Shown here piece by piece: positions 54,300 through 64,000 of a DNA stretch of 64,000 nucleotides (position 1 is the stretch's first letter; every line of letters begins with the position of its first letter). Below the pieces are notes generated by a model. It saw only the letters and a program-made list of their open reading frames with translations. It was not told the DNA's origin and did no database searches. The stretch is taken from contig OX246744.1 of NCBI GenBank assembly GCA_945910005.1, positions 44,237,930-44,301,929 of the forward strand, in the 5' to 3' direction. Position numbers and translations under genes: made by a program. Source of the DNA: Isoperla grammatica (Eukaryota; Arthropoda; Insecta; Plecoptera; Perlodidae).

Positions 54300-55060
54300 A
54301 GTAAAATTCGCATGTGGAACAGTTACGCGATGTTATCGAAATTCCTTTTTCTCAACTGGCACTGGTTGATGCCTTTCTCTTTGTTCCACACGAACATGAG
54401 TGGGGCCTTGTCGTATGGCGTGGTCCTGGCGACTTGACCCGCATCGTCGGTCTGTCTGTTAAAGACGAACCAGACGGTCAGCATGGTCTTCTAGTTCATG
54501 GCGGCTTCAAACGCCTCTTGCTCCCTGCCCTTGTTGAACACAACTATTTGGTGGTCTTCGAGGTGGAGTGGCAGCCTGTAGACCGTGTCTGTGTTTACGA
54601 ACATGGGGTACTCGTAGAGGCGGTAGCAGGCCTCCGGGGCGCTCACATAACGGTACGTCTCGTACGTCTTGACCTCGTTATCGAGGGTTGCGGTGGTGCC
54701 GGCGGCGGCGAGACCTGCGAATCTGTTGGCGATTTCGCGGAAACTAACCTGCGCGCTGGCGTTACCCTTGGTGATGTAATCGCAAATGTACATGTAGCAG
54801 CGATCGCTGACGCACGGCTCGACGTTGATTTGAGCGTTCTGTCGCAGCAACAAATAGGGATTGTACGGCACGACATCCGCGTCCGTGTAGGTGATTCCCG
54901 CCTTTGCAAACGACCGTCCTCCCTCGCTGGGGGGGATGCGCCTGTGTTTGGCTCTGCCCTTGTCGTTGAAGATGGTCAACGGGGAGTAGGGCTTCGGGTA
55001 GGACTTCGAGCACACCCTAATGTTGGTCTTCCAGCACTTGTCCGGCATGCTCGGCCGTAA
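54300..55060 (-). pseudogene. Helitron Rep fragment
   Basis: Minus strand: SPLTIFNDKGRAKHRRIPPS, DADVVPYNPYLLLRQNAQIN, VEPCVSDRCYMYICDYITKG, ETYRYVSAPEACYRLYEYPM, YRLPLHLEDHQIVVFNKG. These are the conserved blocks after the catalytic Tyr region of Helitron Rep (VVPYNPxLLxxxxxHINVE, YxxKYxxKG, RYxSxxEAxWRL, RLPVHL). The HUH motif and catalytic tyrosines are upstream and not in this piece. The 54300-54400 edge shares FVWNKEKGINH/RKRNFDNIA with 35700-35780. Confidence 0.8.
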
Positions 55061-55310
55061 TTTATCGTTTACGTAAATTGCAAATAATAGAGGCCCCAAT
55101 ACACTGCCCTGGGGCACTTCGAGGTTACATTAATCTCCCCTGACAACAACTCCCCTACCCTTACCCGATGCGTTCTACCTTTTAGAAAATCTCCTATCCA
55201 TCTTACTACCCATCCATCCTTTACAACTCCTTCTATCTTCCCTAACAGCCTTTGATGCGGCACCTTATCAAACGCCTTCTCGAAGTTTAGTCGTAGTCCC
55301 GATCCAGTTT
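55060..55310 (-). pseudogene. LINE reverse-transcriptase fragment
   Basis: Minus strand: KAFDKVPHQRLLGKIEGVVK, DGWVVRWIGDFLKGRTHRVR, VGELLSGEINVTS, then PQGSVLGPLLFAIYVND in another frame. RT motif A end, thumb-side RxxRV and the PQGSVLGPLLFxIYVND block of CR1/L2-like LINEs. The YADD catalytic block is absent. It appears to continue the fragment at 39120-39325. Confidence 0.82.
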
Positions 55311-55700
55311 CCTTCCTCCCCCCCCCCCCCCCCACCACCTTGTTATCCTTCTCCTTATTATCCCGGTGGATATTCCCTCCGACCACCACTCCTCCACCCA
55401 CACCACCCTCGCCCTCAACAAAACTCCCCCCCCCCCCCCAACTCCTCTCCTGTTGCCCGGGGCCGGCGCACAGGTACGAGAACTTGAGGCACGACTCGAC
55501 GGTTTTGTGCGTCTCGTTGGACGCACTTCCTGCATAACCACTGCTCCTTGTCACCAAGGCCTGGGTATAACGGAGTACGACGGAACAACAACGGGGCGTC
55601 GCCCGAGAAACGCCCCCCACAGAGGCCAGGCACGTACGGCTTACACGTGGTGTGTATCGCTGGCCGGTCGGCGCTGCACTGTCTCTGCCTCGATCGTCTC
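55310..55700. other. Patchwork of repeat fragments, including a helicase scrap
   Basis: 55310-55445 repeats the pyrimidine-rich block of 26740-26960. 55447-55530 repeats 32110-32210 (Helitron helicase TSNETHKTVESCLKFSY, with a single 35-bp unit). 55540-55640, minus strand, reads LFRRTPLYPGLGDKEQWLCR, which is unrecognised. Confidence 0.6.
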
Positions 55701-56540
55701 CCGTGACAACTACCCCAACGCTGTGGCAGTCTCGGTGCGAAGGGGAACTACTAGAGTGTCTGGGTGGCGGGTGATGTGAACGCAGTAACGGCCGGATGGC
55801 GGCGTGTGGCCGCGCCACAACAAAACGGACGTTACATACTCACTCCACATAAACACGCTAAGAGGCACGCCCACATGCTGAATATAACGCTGGCTTTCGT
55901 CGCGCTTTAAATCGACTATATAACGTACCACCATGTCTATTATATCGTCATTTGGATAATAATCGCCTTCCGAGTTGGCCTCACTCTTCGCCTTTTGCAG
56001 GACATGCAGTGGGAATACTTGACCCAAATTACCCCTTTCAAGTAACCCCACGTCCATGGCTGTTAAAGACTTGAGGTGACAGGCAGAAGGCTTTTTTAGT
56101 AACAAAGTTTGCTTCAATTCCGTCCGTTCGTTTCCCGCGAGACGATTGTACACTCTCTCTTGAGGATTTTTGGGATGATTTTCCTCAAGACTTCCACAAC
56201 TTTGTACTGCTACACTTAAAGCCGATTCTAACATTGAAACAATAAATTTAAATACCTTGCAGTTTCCAAACCGATCATTGTACTTACAGTGCGCGTAATC
56301 AACAGCAACACCATTCTTTCGCTCCTTGATGCCTTGGAACGTTAGAACACAACTTATGTTTAATACTCTTATCATATTCTGTCTAACACAAGAATACAGT
56401 TTGCCCACATCCACAAGTCCATCAACTGTCACATTGTGAAGCGGTATTACAAACGACCCTTCTTCTCTCCATTCGCGAGAGTTGCGTAATGTGTGTTTTG
56501 TTGCTGACAACAGATCACTACTATTCGAGTCGTTTAATTC

Positions 56541-57120
56541 ACCATTGGTAAATGCCCGACTCGCCTGAGTGAAACTGTTGCATAATGGGATTTCTGCTGA
56601 CAACAGATCAGTACTATTCGAGTCGTTTTATTCACCATTGGTAAATGCCCGACTCGCCTGAGTGAAACTGTTGCATAATGGGATTTCTGCTGACAACAGA
56701 TCACTACTATTCGAGTCGTTTTATTCACCATTGGTAAATGCCCGACTCGCCTGAGTGAAACTGTTGCATAATGGGATTTCTGCTGACAACAGATCACTAC
56801 TATTCGAGTCGTTTAATTCACCATTGGTAAATGCCCGACTCGCCTGAGTGAAACTGTTGCATAATGGGATTTCTGCTGACAACAGATCACTACTATTCGA
56901 GTCGTTTAATTCACCAGTGGTAATTGCCCGACTCGCCTGAGTGAAACTCTTGCATAATGGGATTTCTGCTGACAACAGATCACTACTATTCGAGTCGTTT
57001 AATTCACCATTGGTAAATGCCCGACTCGCCTGAGTGAAACTGTTGCATAATGGGATTTCTGCTGACAACAGATCACTACTATTCGAGTCGTTTAATTCAC
57101 CAGTGGTAATTGCCCGACGC
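56541..57120 (-). repeat. 93-bp coding array, seven units
   Basis: ACCATTGGTAA/ACCAGTGGTAA recurs at 56541, 56634, 56727, 56820, 56913, 57006 and 57099, exact 93-bp (31-codon) period. On the minus strand it reads GELNDSNSSDLLSAEIPLCN + SFTQASRAFTN. Two adjacent units carry the same A-for-T change creating TAA (56628 and 56721), as expected if a mutated unit was copied. Confidence 0.92.
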
Positions 57121-57790
57121 ACCTGCGTGAAACTAACCTCCCGAAACGGATTCCAAATTGTACGAACATAATCCACCATATAATCTATATTATGTTCTCG
57201 TTCTTCATTAAATACGTCGGCGGCCCTTAAGGCCCAATGGTGCATGAGTAAATCACACTCGCCAGAAGCAAGAATTTCGAATTTCACTCTACGGGACGCC
57301 TCAAGAGTTGCACGAAATTCAATTTGCAGTTCACACCCCCGTGTTAGACATTTGTTGTGAATTACCGAGAAATATTCGCCATTCTTTACAGCAATAATGC
57401 TTTTATGGTTGATTTTGCGAGATTCTATGTTCTCAAACTGACAAAATTTGACATCGGCTATTCTCATACACGATAAGAATTGTTTCTCCAATAAATCCAA
57501 ATTTGGATCCTGGATATAACAGGCTAACCATTCACCAAGGGTAAAATACCAAGCATTAATTACTCGATTGGACATCGATTGCGTACTATCGAGAGGGACA
57601 AAGTCAACATTACCTTCTCTCACTTTACATAGGCCTAATTGATTTGGTCTCACCTTACATAATTGATTTTGATTTACTTGTTTATGACAACCATAAGTAG
57701 GTTTATTCGAAACCTCACATAAACAGACATCCATAAAGTTTACAGCACCGTTTTCACTAAGTGCAACAGAAAGCTTTTGTTTTAATATTT

Positions 57791-59250
57791 GCACGTCACG
57801 ATTAGAACTTCCCAGGGAAGCTTCAGCGAAACCATCGTCCTCAACAAGCTTAATAGAAACCTGTTGTTTCGGAATTAATTGCACCTGACAATTAGAACTT
57901 CCCTGGGAAGCTTCAGCGAAACCATCGTCCTCAACAAGCTTAATAGAAACCTGTTGTTTCGGAATTGATTGCACCTGACAATTAGAACTTCCCTGGGAAG
58001 CTTCAGCGAAACCATCGTCCTCAACAAGCTTAATAGAAACCTGTTGTTTCGGAATTGATTGCACCTGACAATTAGAACTTCCCTGGGAAGCTTCAGCGAA
58101 ACCATCGTCCTCAACAAGCTTAATAGAAACCTGTTGTTTCGGAATTGATTGCACCTGACAATTAGAACTTCCCTGGGAAGCTTCAGCGAAACCATCGTCC
58201 TCAACAAGCTTAATAGAAACCTGTTGTTTCGGAATTAATTGCACCTGACAATTAGAACTTCCCTGGGAAGCTTCAGCGAAACCATCGTCCTCAACAAGCT
58301 TAATAGAAACCTGTTGTTTCGGAATTGATTGCACCTGACAATTAGAACTTCCCTGGGAAGCTTCAGCGAAACCATCGTCCTCAACAAGCTTAATAGAAAC
58401 CTGTTGTTTCGGAATTAATTGCACCTGACAATTAGAACTTCCCTGGGAAGCTTCAGCGAAACCATCGTCCTCAACAAGCTTAATAGAAACCTGTTGTTTC
58501 GGAATTAATTGCACCTGACAATTAGAACTTCCCTGGGAAGCTTCAGCGAAACCATCGTCCTCAACAAGCTTAATAGAAACCTGTTGTTTCGGAATTGATT
58601 GCACCTGACAATTAGAACTTCCCTGGGAAGCTTCAGCGAAACCATCGTCCTCAACAAGCTTAATAGAAACCTGTTGTTTCGGAATTAATTGCACCTGACA
58701 ATTAGAACTTCCCTGGGAAGCTTCAGCGAAACCATCGTCCTCAACAAGCTTAATAGAAACCTGTTGTTTCGGAATTGATTGCACCTGACAATTAGAACTT
58801 CCCTGGGAAGCTTCAGCGAAACCATCGTCCTCAACAAGCTTAATAGAAACCTGTTGTTTCGGAATTAATTGCACCTGACAATTAGAACTTCCCTGGGAAG
58901 CTTCAGCGAAACCATCGTCCTCAACAAGCTTAATAGAAACCTGTTGTTTCGGAATTAATTGCACCTGACAATTAGAACTTCCCTGGGAAGCTTCAGCGAA
59001 ACCATCGTCCTCAACAAGCTTAATAGAAACCTGTTGTTTCGGAATTGATTGCACCTGACAATTAGAACTTCCCTGGGAAGCTTCAGCGAAACCATCGTCC
59101 TCAACAAGCTTAATAGAAACCTGTTGTTTCGGAATTAATTGCACCTGACAATTAGAACTTCCCTGGGAAGCTTCAGCGAAACCATCGTCCTCAACAAGCT
59201 TAATAGAAACCTGTTGTTTCGGAATTAATTGCACCTGACAATTAAACTTC
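57791..59250 (-). repeat. 90-bp coding array, about 17 units
   Basis: Units start every 90 bp from 57791 to 59231 and are almost identical. On the minus strand they encode QVQLIPKQQVSIKLVEDDGF + AEASQGSSNC. The only frequent difference is TTA/TCA (Leu/Ser at residue 4), giving from the 5' side the order LLSLLSLSLLSLSSSL. The 57791 unit is diverged, and the 59231 unit has lost one base, breaking the frame. Confidence 0.95.
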
Positions 59251-59759
59251 CCTGGGATGCTTCAGCAAAACCATCGTTATTGTTACATTTTGCATTATTG
59301 ATATCGTGTTTGACTGACAACTTATGTTTTACCAGAGTCTGAACATCGTTTGTATTTCTTATCCACATAATGTACAAATGATGTACATTTGTTCTGTTAG
59401 CAGGTTTGTTCAAATCGATACATACTTGACTAAAAATCGAACTTTTCCCACATTTACCGGAATTTAATACGCTATCAACAGACGAAACATGCGTGCATAT
59501 GCTATTAGCGACGTCTTCGGGCACAAACAATATTTTAGACTTAAAATTGGACCATTTTGTAAAGAGCAAATTCCGGTGGCGTGTGGTGTAACAAACATAA
59601 AAATGTTTAGCTGCTTCACCAAAAACGGACTCAATATCAAAATCAATTGCCTCTGAAGGAACCCGCCCTGTCTTCTCTTTAATAAAATCTAATAAATCTT
59701 CACATTTAACGATTCTTAAATTCTTGACCTTTTTTGATGTCCAAAGAAAAAAAAACTCT

Positions 59760-62100
59760 TAGCTACACCTTACCTAAAAACCTTACTTACTCAATGATTT
59801 GACACTGGCAGCTCCTGCAAACTGACAACAACTAACACCCACAACAACTAAAGCAAGGCTGCAGAAATAAATAGGACTTCACCCCCCCCCCCCCCAAAAA
59901 AAAGCTCCACTAACGCATTCTACCATCTGCCAAAGAAACAAGATGTAAAGACTTTGCCAAACAACAAACAGCACACTAGCGCTCTCTACCAACCATGAGA
60001 GAAACCCTGGCATCTAGCACCGTCGTTTTTAAAACGAAATAACAACTTCAGAAAATTTAACACAATATATAATACATAGTTCAATGTTTTATGCCTTCTA
60101 AAGCTTAGAAACAATAGTATTCAAAGTAATAAGCGTAAAATACAAAAGATACATTATTATACAAGATTTTTTTTGTAGGCTATGAAGGATCATTTGTAAC
60201 AAAAATCCACCTATACAGCTCGATACACAACATAAATGTTCTACTAAAAACTAATTTTTATTTTCCAAAAATGTGCTATCTGCACTACTTTGTAACCAAG
60301 TGAATGCTAACATGTGTTTTATAATGACCGGTATACAAGATTTTTTTTGTATGAAGTATCATTGATAACAAAAATCCACCTATACAGCTGGATACACACA
60401 TTTAGTTGTTCTACTAAAAACTAATTTTTATTTTCCAAAAATGTGCTATCTGCACTACTTTCTGACCAAGTGAATGCTAACGAGGTTATATATAGTTGGT
60501 ATACAAGATTTGTTTTTTTTTTTGTATGAAGGATCATTTTCCAAATATTGTCTAGTCGCTCTATATCGTGACCATGAGTATGCGAACATGTGGTTTTAAA
60601 TGATCACTGTACAAGATTACTTTTTTGACCAGAGTGTACATGACAATATTAATGATTTATAAAAGCTATACATTCTTTTTTCCTTTATGAAGCAATATGT
60701 GTAGCAAGAATCGTGCAACACATTACGATACGCACACAAGACACTATTTAACTTCTGTAATTAAATTGTTTTTGTTTTATTTTTGAAAAATTATCTGTGT
60801 ATACTTTTTTGTCGAGTGTAAATACTATTAGTTATGTAGTAGTAGTAGAAGTAGTTTTTTTTTTTTTTTTTTTAAATGTTACCTTTATTGAACAATTTAT
60901 TTATACAAAAAACACTATGCGTCCCGCAAAGCTACACAGTAACTTATCTGCGGGCTCGCATCATGAATATGTCAACTTACTTAGTACAAATTAACTCTTG
61001 GAATCCTTTTATCTAATAATAAATTACTCTAGATAATACTTGATATAATAAGAGCAAGGAAAACATAAAAATACAATAACAGCTATATGCCACGAATTCC
61101 GTGTTTTGAGGCAACAAGTATCAAACATACAATGTAACAAATCCTTATACAACAACACACATTCACACACGAAAACACACAAGTAAACAATGAAATCAAA
61201 AGAAAGGGCGAAAAAAACTAAATAAATGCAAAAACCTTGAAATACAGTAAAACACTTAACTTAATTGTGCATTTCTTAACCAGCCACTAATAATATGCCA
61301 CGGATTCCTTGTTGTGAGACAACAAGTAACATACCGTACATACAATATCAAAAATCTGTATACAACAACAAAAAAGCACACACACAAAAAACACATCGAT
61401 GGTTAAGAACCAATACCTTCTATCTGCCAAAAAGCTAATTTTTTAGGGCATTAAAACTGATTTAAAAAAAGGTTATCACTACAAAACCACTAAAAACTAC
61501 AAAAATGGATTATTTGAACGACATATTTAATGTAAATCTTGCTTTAATAAATATTTTTGTATTTAATATCTAGATATGGTAGATAGAAGGTATTGCTTTT
61601 ATTTTATGAACACATAGGAGGTATTGGTTTTAGTTTTCTATAAATAAGTAAATTGAATTTTTGCGTATGGGTGTCAAATTTATTCAAATACTATCATATT
61701 TAAGAACATTATTAATTTCCTTATCAGCTACAAAGGATAAATAATTAACAATGAAAATTCATAAAAATAGTAATTTAGTACATAGGCAATACATTGTACA
61801 GTAAATGACAAAATGAAATAAATTTTCAGCATTGGGCGCTACTCTTTTTGGCAATGGACTCACATTGCACACTATATTAGCCCTTTTACATACAAACTAA
61901 TAATAAAAATTAATCAAACAATTTTACAATTATGTACAGCTATGAATAAATCAATGCAAAAATGCTTCCCTGTGAGCGATTTTTCCCCTTTAACTAAAAG
62001 AACCCAAACAGAACTTATGGCTGTCTTATTAATTGTGCTACAACAATTCAACACAACTTAAACATAGTGGTAGAGTTCGTAGTGGGAGTGAAAACAAGTA
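59760..62100. other. AT-rich region with short duplicated blocks, no gene seen
   Basis: 60158-60545 holds two to three copies of a ~172-bp unit (TACAAGATTTTTTTTGTA ... ACAAAAATCCACCTATACAG ... GTGCTATCTGCACTACTTT). ATATGCCACGAATTCC (61087) recurs as ATATGCCACGGATTCC (61293). A C-run/A-run lies at 59882-59903 and a 19-T run at 60856. Nothing resembling a coding block was seen. Confidence 0.5.
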
Positions 62101-62141
62101 TTTCAATGCACTTACGTATTAACGCTTTTACGCTGACAAGT

Positions 62142-64000
62142 CTAATTATTTTCTCTTGGCAGATTGTCATAAAATTCATGACAATGGTTCGGTAAAACGG
62201 ATTTTAATGCCTGCAAGTGTTCATACTTTCTAGCAGGGATGCGGACCCTCTCTTGGTGAAGGGGAGAGAAACGTACACATTCAGGGATGACTTTTGGTCT
62301 CTTTGGCAAGTCTTGCCAGTCTTCTTCAAAGTCTAGCTTTACATTGATTGTCCCATTTGGATTATATTTAATGGCTCGTAAGTCAGTCACTGTAGCATCC
62401 TTAGCCTTTCGCCCTGGACGAATTGAATCGTACCGCATAGTATTTTTTAAGGAAAAGTCCTTTAAAAAGTCATGGGTTAGGTACTTGGTATTGTATGGGC
62501 CACAAATACCAGTACCATTTCTAGCCTCATTGCTAACAGCCACATAATCTGTAGGTTGATAAATGTTTCTGCCTTTAAGCTTCCGCTCAATCGCCGCGTG
62601 CACGGAATCGCATTCCATTTGCGTATGGCCCTTCTCCAAATATTTCTGCGTAACTGTGACATTGTTACGCATAGCGTAATGGAGAAGAGCATTGGCCATA
62701 ATCGCATTACGATTTTGGTATGTGCACCCATCACTGTACAGGATTATCGGCAGATTATTTGTATCAGAAAACTGTTCCGTCAAATAATTAACCACACATG
62801 AGGAAAAAGCACTGGCCACCAAGTCACATTCTGACTCGTCCCACATGTGGTTGGTAGTATGACGGTTTGCTAAATTATAAATTGTAAAATTGTGCACACA
62901 CAATTTGGTTTTGTAGTACAGTGCACTTGCCTGTATTGATGGTGAAAGCTTCACTGCCTGGAGGTCCATGGTTAAAGTATGACACTCACCGTTCAGTGCA
63001 TTAGCCTTATCTTTGTCTTTTTCAGCCCTTGCTTTACTTTTTTTTTCATTGTGCTTCTCCCAATCTTCAATGCTAAGATTTCCTACCTCATATTGACAGC
63101 ATTGGTCACACTGATCTTTGTTTGGTAGACAAATTGAAATGTTGGCATCTCTAAACATTTCGTCGAATGTGAACCTGCTAAGTTCCTTGGCCCCCGACTC
63201 CTCACACTTCCGAGTGTACTCTTTGAAGATATCACTTTTGGACCTAAACATATTTGGCTCTAAATACAATTTTGAAGAATCTCTTCGACAGTAGTGCGAC
63301 GGTAACTTTGGCAGCGAATCCAGAAATGCCGTCACAAACGCCCGCTGCTCGGTTAAGCCTCGTACGTCCCTAGTAACCCTTTCTCTGCGGGACTCGTTTA
63401 CTTTGGCAGCTGACTGGTTCATTCCATGGTCAGCTTTTGCCCAGTTTTGAACCGACCATTTCCCCAACCCAGTGGTGTTTAAGAACATAACCTGGCACAC
63501 AGTTTTCCTTTCAGCTCCGAGGTGAAGGGAGTATTGATAGGAGCCCTTTCTCCGTGATTCATTGGCTTCACTGGTCTTTTTCTTGGTTTCGATGTAGTCT
63601 ACATGGGAAGCTACAAACACTTGACGCTGGTCCCAATTGGTATCATTCCAAAAAATGAAAAAATTTCTGCCCTTGAGTTTTCAGAAAATTCATCACAATA
63701 CCTAACCTTTGATTTTTGGCAAGCCTTACTAGTACATGTTGGTCCGATCTTTCTAGCTTCTCGCTCAGTGTTGTGAGTTACCTTCTCCCCAGCAGGTCTG
63801 CTGTACCCTAAATAATTCTTCCCAGTCATTCTCACTTTTTTATTTTTCTGCTTCTTCCACTCACTCGGAGCTGCCCGCTTTCGTGGATGGCGCACCCTTG
63901 GCTGATCCTCTATAAGTTCATGTTCAGGCCTGTAATCTATTCCATTAGCTCCTAGGCCTACCTCCAGAACAATTGCTGCTTCCCCCTCATCGTCGCCTTC
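62142..64000 (-). CDS. DUF7869-like putative DDE transposase, near-complete, 5' end beyond the window
   Basis: Minus strand, open from the window end: a basic region PRVRHPRKRAAPSEWKKQKN, a Cys motif GPTCTSKACQKSKVRYCDEF, then (one-base shift near 63650 in a T-run) NDTNWDQRQVFVASHVDY, KTVCQVMFLNTTGLGKWSVQ, LPSHYCRRDSSKLYLEPNMF, NKDQCDQCCQYEVG, TMDLQAVKLSPS, ILYSDGCTYQNRNAIMANAL, YLEKGHTQMECDSVHAAIER, and a C-terminal region ending VLPNHCHEFYDNLPREN at 62142. DLQ, YSDGCxxQNRN and KGHTQMECDSVHA are the presumed catalytic positions of an RNase H-like nuclease/transposase; this is family inference. Only one frameshift was found, so it is close to intact. Related fragment: 23387-23955. Confidence 0.75.

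Larger units (their letters stand above)
55850..59757 (-). pseudogene. Unclassified transposase-like gene with two internal coding arrays
   Basis: Minus strand from about 59757 (no ATG; probably an internal exon): KKVKNLRIVKCEDLLDFIKE, FGEAAKHFYVCYTTRHRNLL, NVHHLYIMWIRNTNDVQTLV, then the 90-bp array (30-residue unit with KQQVSIKLVEDDGFAEASQG), a unique section with Cys residues (CKVRPNQLGLCKVREGNVDF, FEILASGECDLLMHHWALRA), the 93-bp array (31-residue unit LNDSNSSDLLSAEIPLCNSF...), and a C-terminal block LLERGNLGQVFPLHVLQKAK, IDMVVRYIVDLKRDESQRYI, QHVGVPLSVFMW. That last block recalls N-terminal parts of uncharacterised invertebrate transposases; the catalytic domain would lie further and is cut off near 55850. 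Lesions: a one-base loss at ~59244 and TAA codons at 56721 and 56628. Confidence 0.6.

Overview
This window looks like animal (metazoan) nuclear DNA, most likely from a marine invertebrate. It has spliced coding segments with GT-AG introns, tRNA-derived SINEs, long homopolymer C runs, CTAGGCCTA-rich stretches (about 24170-24520), and dense DNA transposons of families common in echinoderms, hemichordates, cnidarians and molluscs. There are no operons, Shine-Dalgarno sites or phage-like modules. The phylum is an inference from repeat flavour only. Almost everything recognisable lies on the minus strand and derives from transposable elements.

Layout. 1-5 kb: a pogo/Tigger transposase remnant, a ~185-bp tandem repeat, and a Mutator-like (MULE) transposase whose C-terminal segment is amplified as exact 143-bp tandem units. 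5-12 kb: a tRNA SINE, two dispersed repeat families (called A and B here), a (PPxQP)n minisatellite and a second MULE copy. 12-18.3 kb: a small OB-like coding segment, proline/cysteine-rich coding repeats, and a multi-exon Crypton-type tyrosine recombinase gene. 18.5-22.4 kb: a hAT element with perfect 8-bp target duplications, a near-perfect long palindrome and a 66-bp satellite. 22.4-26.5 kb: LINE fragments, a DDE (DUF7869-like) transposase fragment and a 21-bp minisatellite. 26.5-36 kb: a broken Helitron (tandem OTU domains, Helitron-like N domain, PIF1-type helicase) with a 35-bp minisatellite grown inside the helicase. 36-39 kb: an unidentified 330-residue open segment and a hAT fragment. 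39-47 kb: two more MULE copies, a second Crypton copy with a 146-bp array, and an unknown protein. 47-53.3 kb: a Tigger DDE fragment, an essentially intact four-exon Myb/SANT-like gene, and a ~3.5-kb DDE transposon with ~115-bp terminal inverted repeats. 54-55.5 kb: Helitron Rep and LINE fragments. 55.7-59.8 kb: a transposase-like gene carrying two coding arrays (90 bp and 93 bp). 62-64 kb: a DUF7869-like transposase running off the window end.

The most striking shared pattern is that several unrelated transposon ORFs have each had a short piece of their own coding sequence expanded in tandem: MULE 143 bp, Helitron helicase 35 bp, the unknown transposase 90 and 93 bp, and a DDE transposase 200 bp x2. 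The Crypton 5' region (146 bp) may be a further case. This suggests a local process that creates minisatellites within mobile-element genes. The best candidate for a working gene is the Myb/SANT-like gene at 48217-49702.
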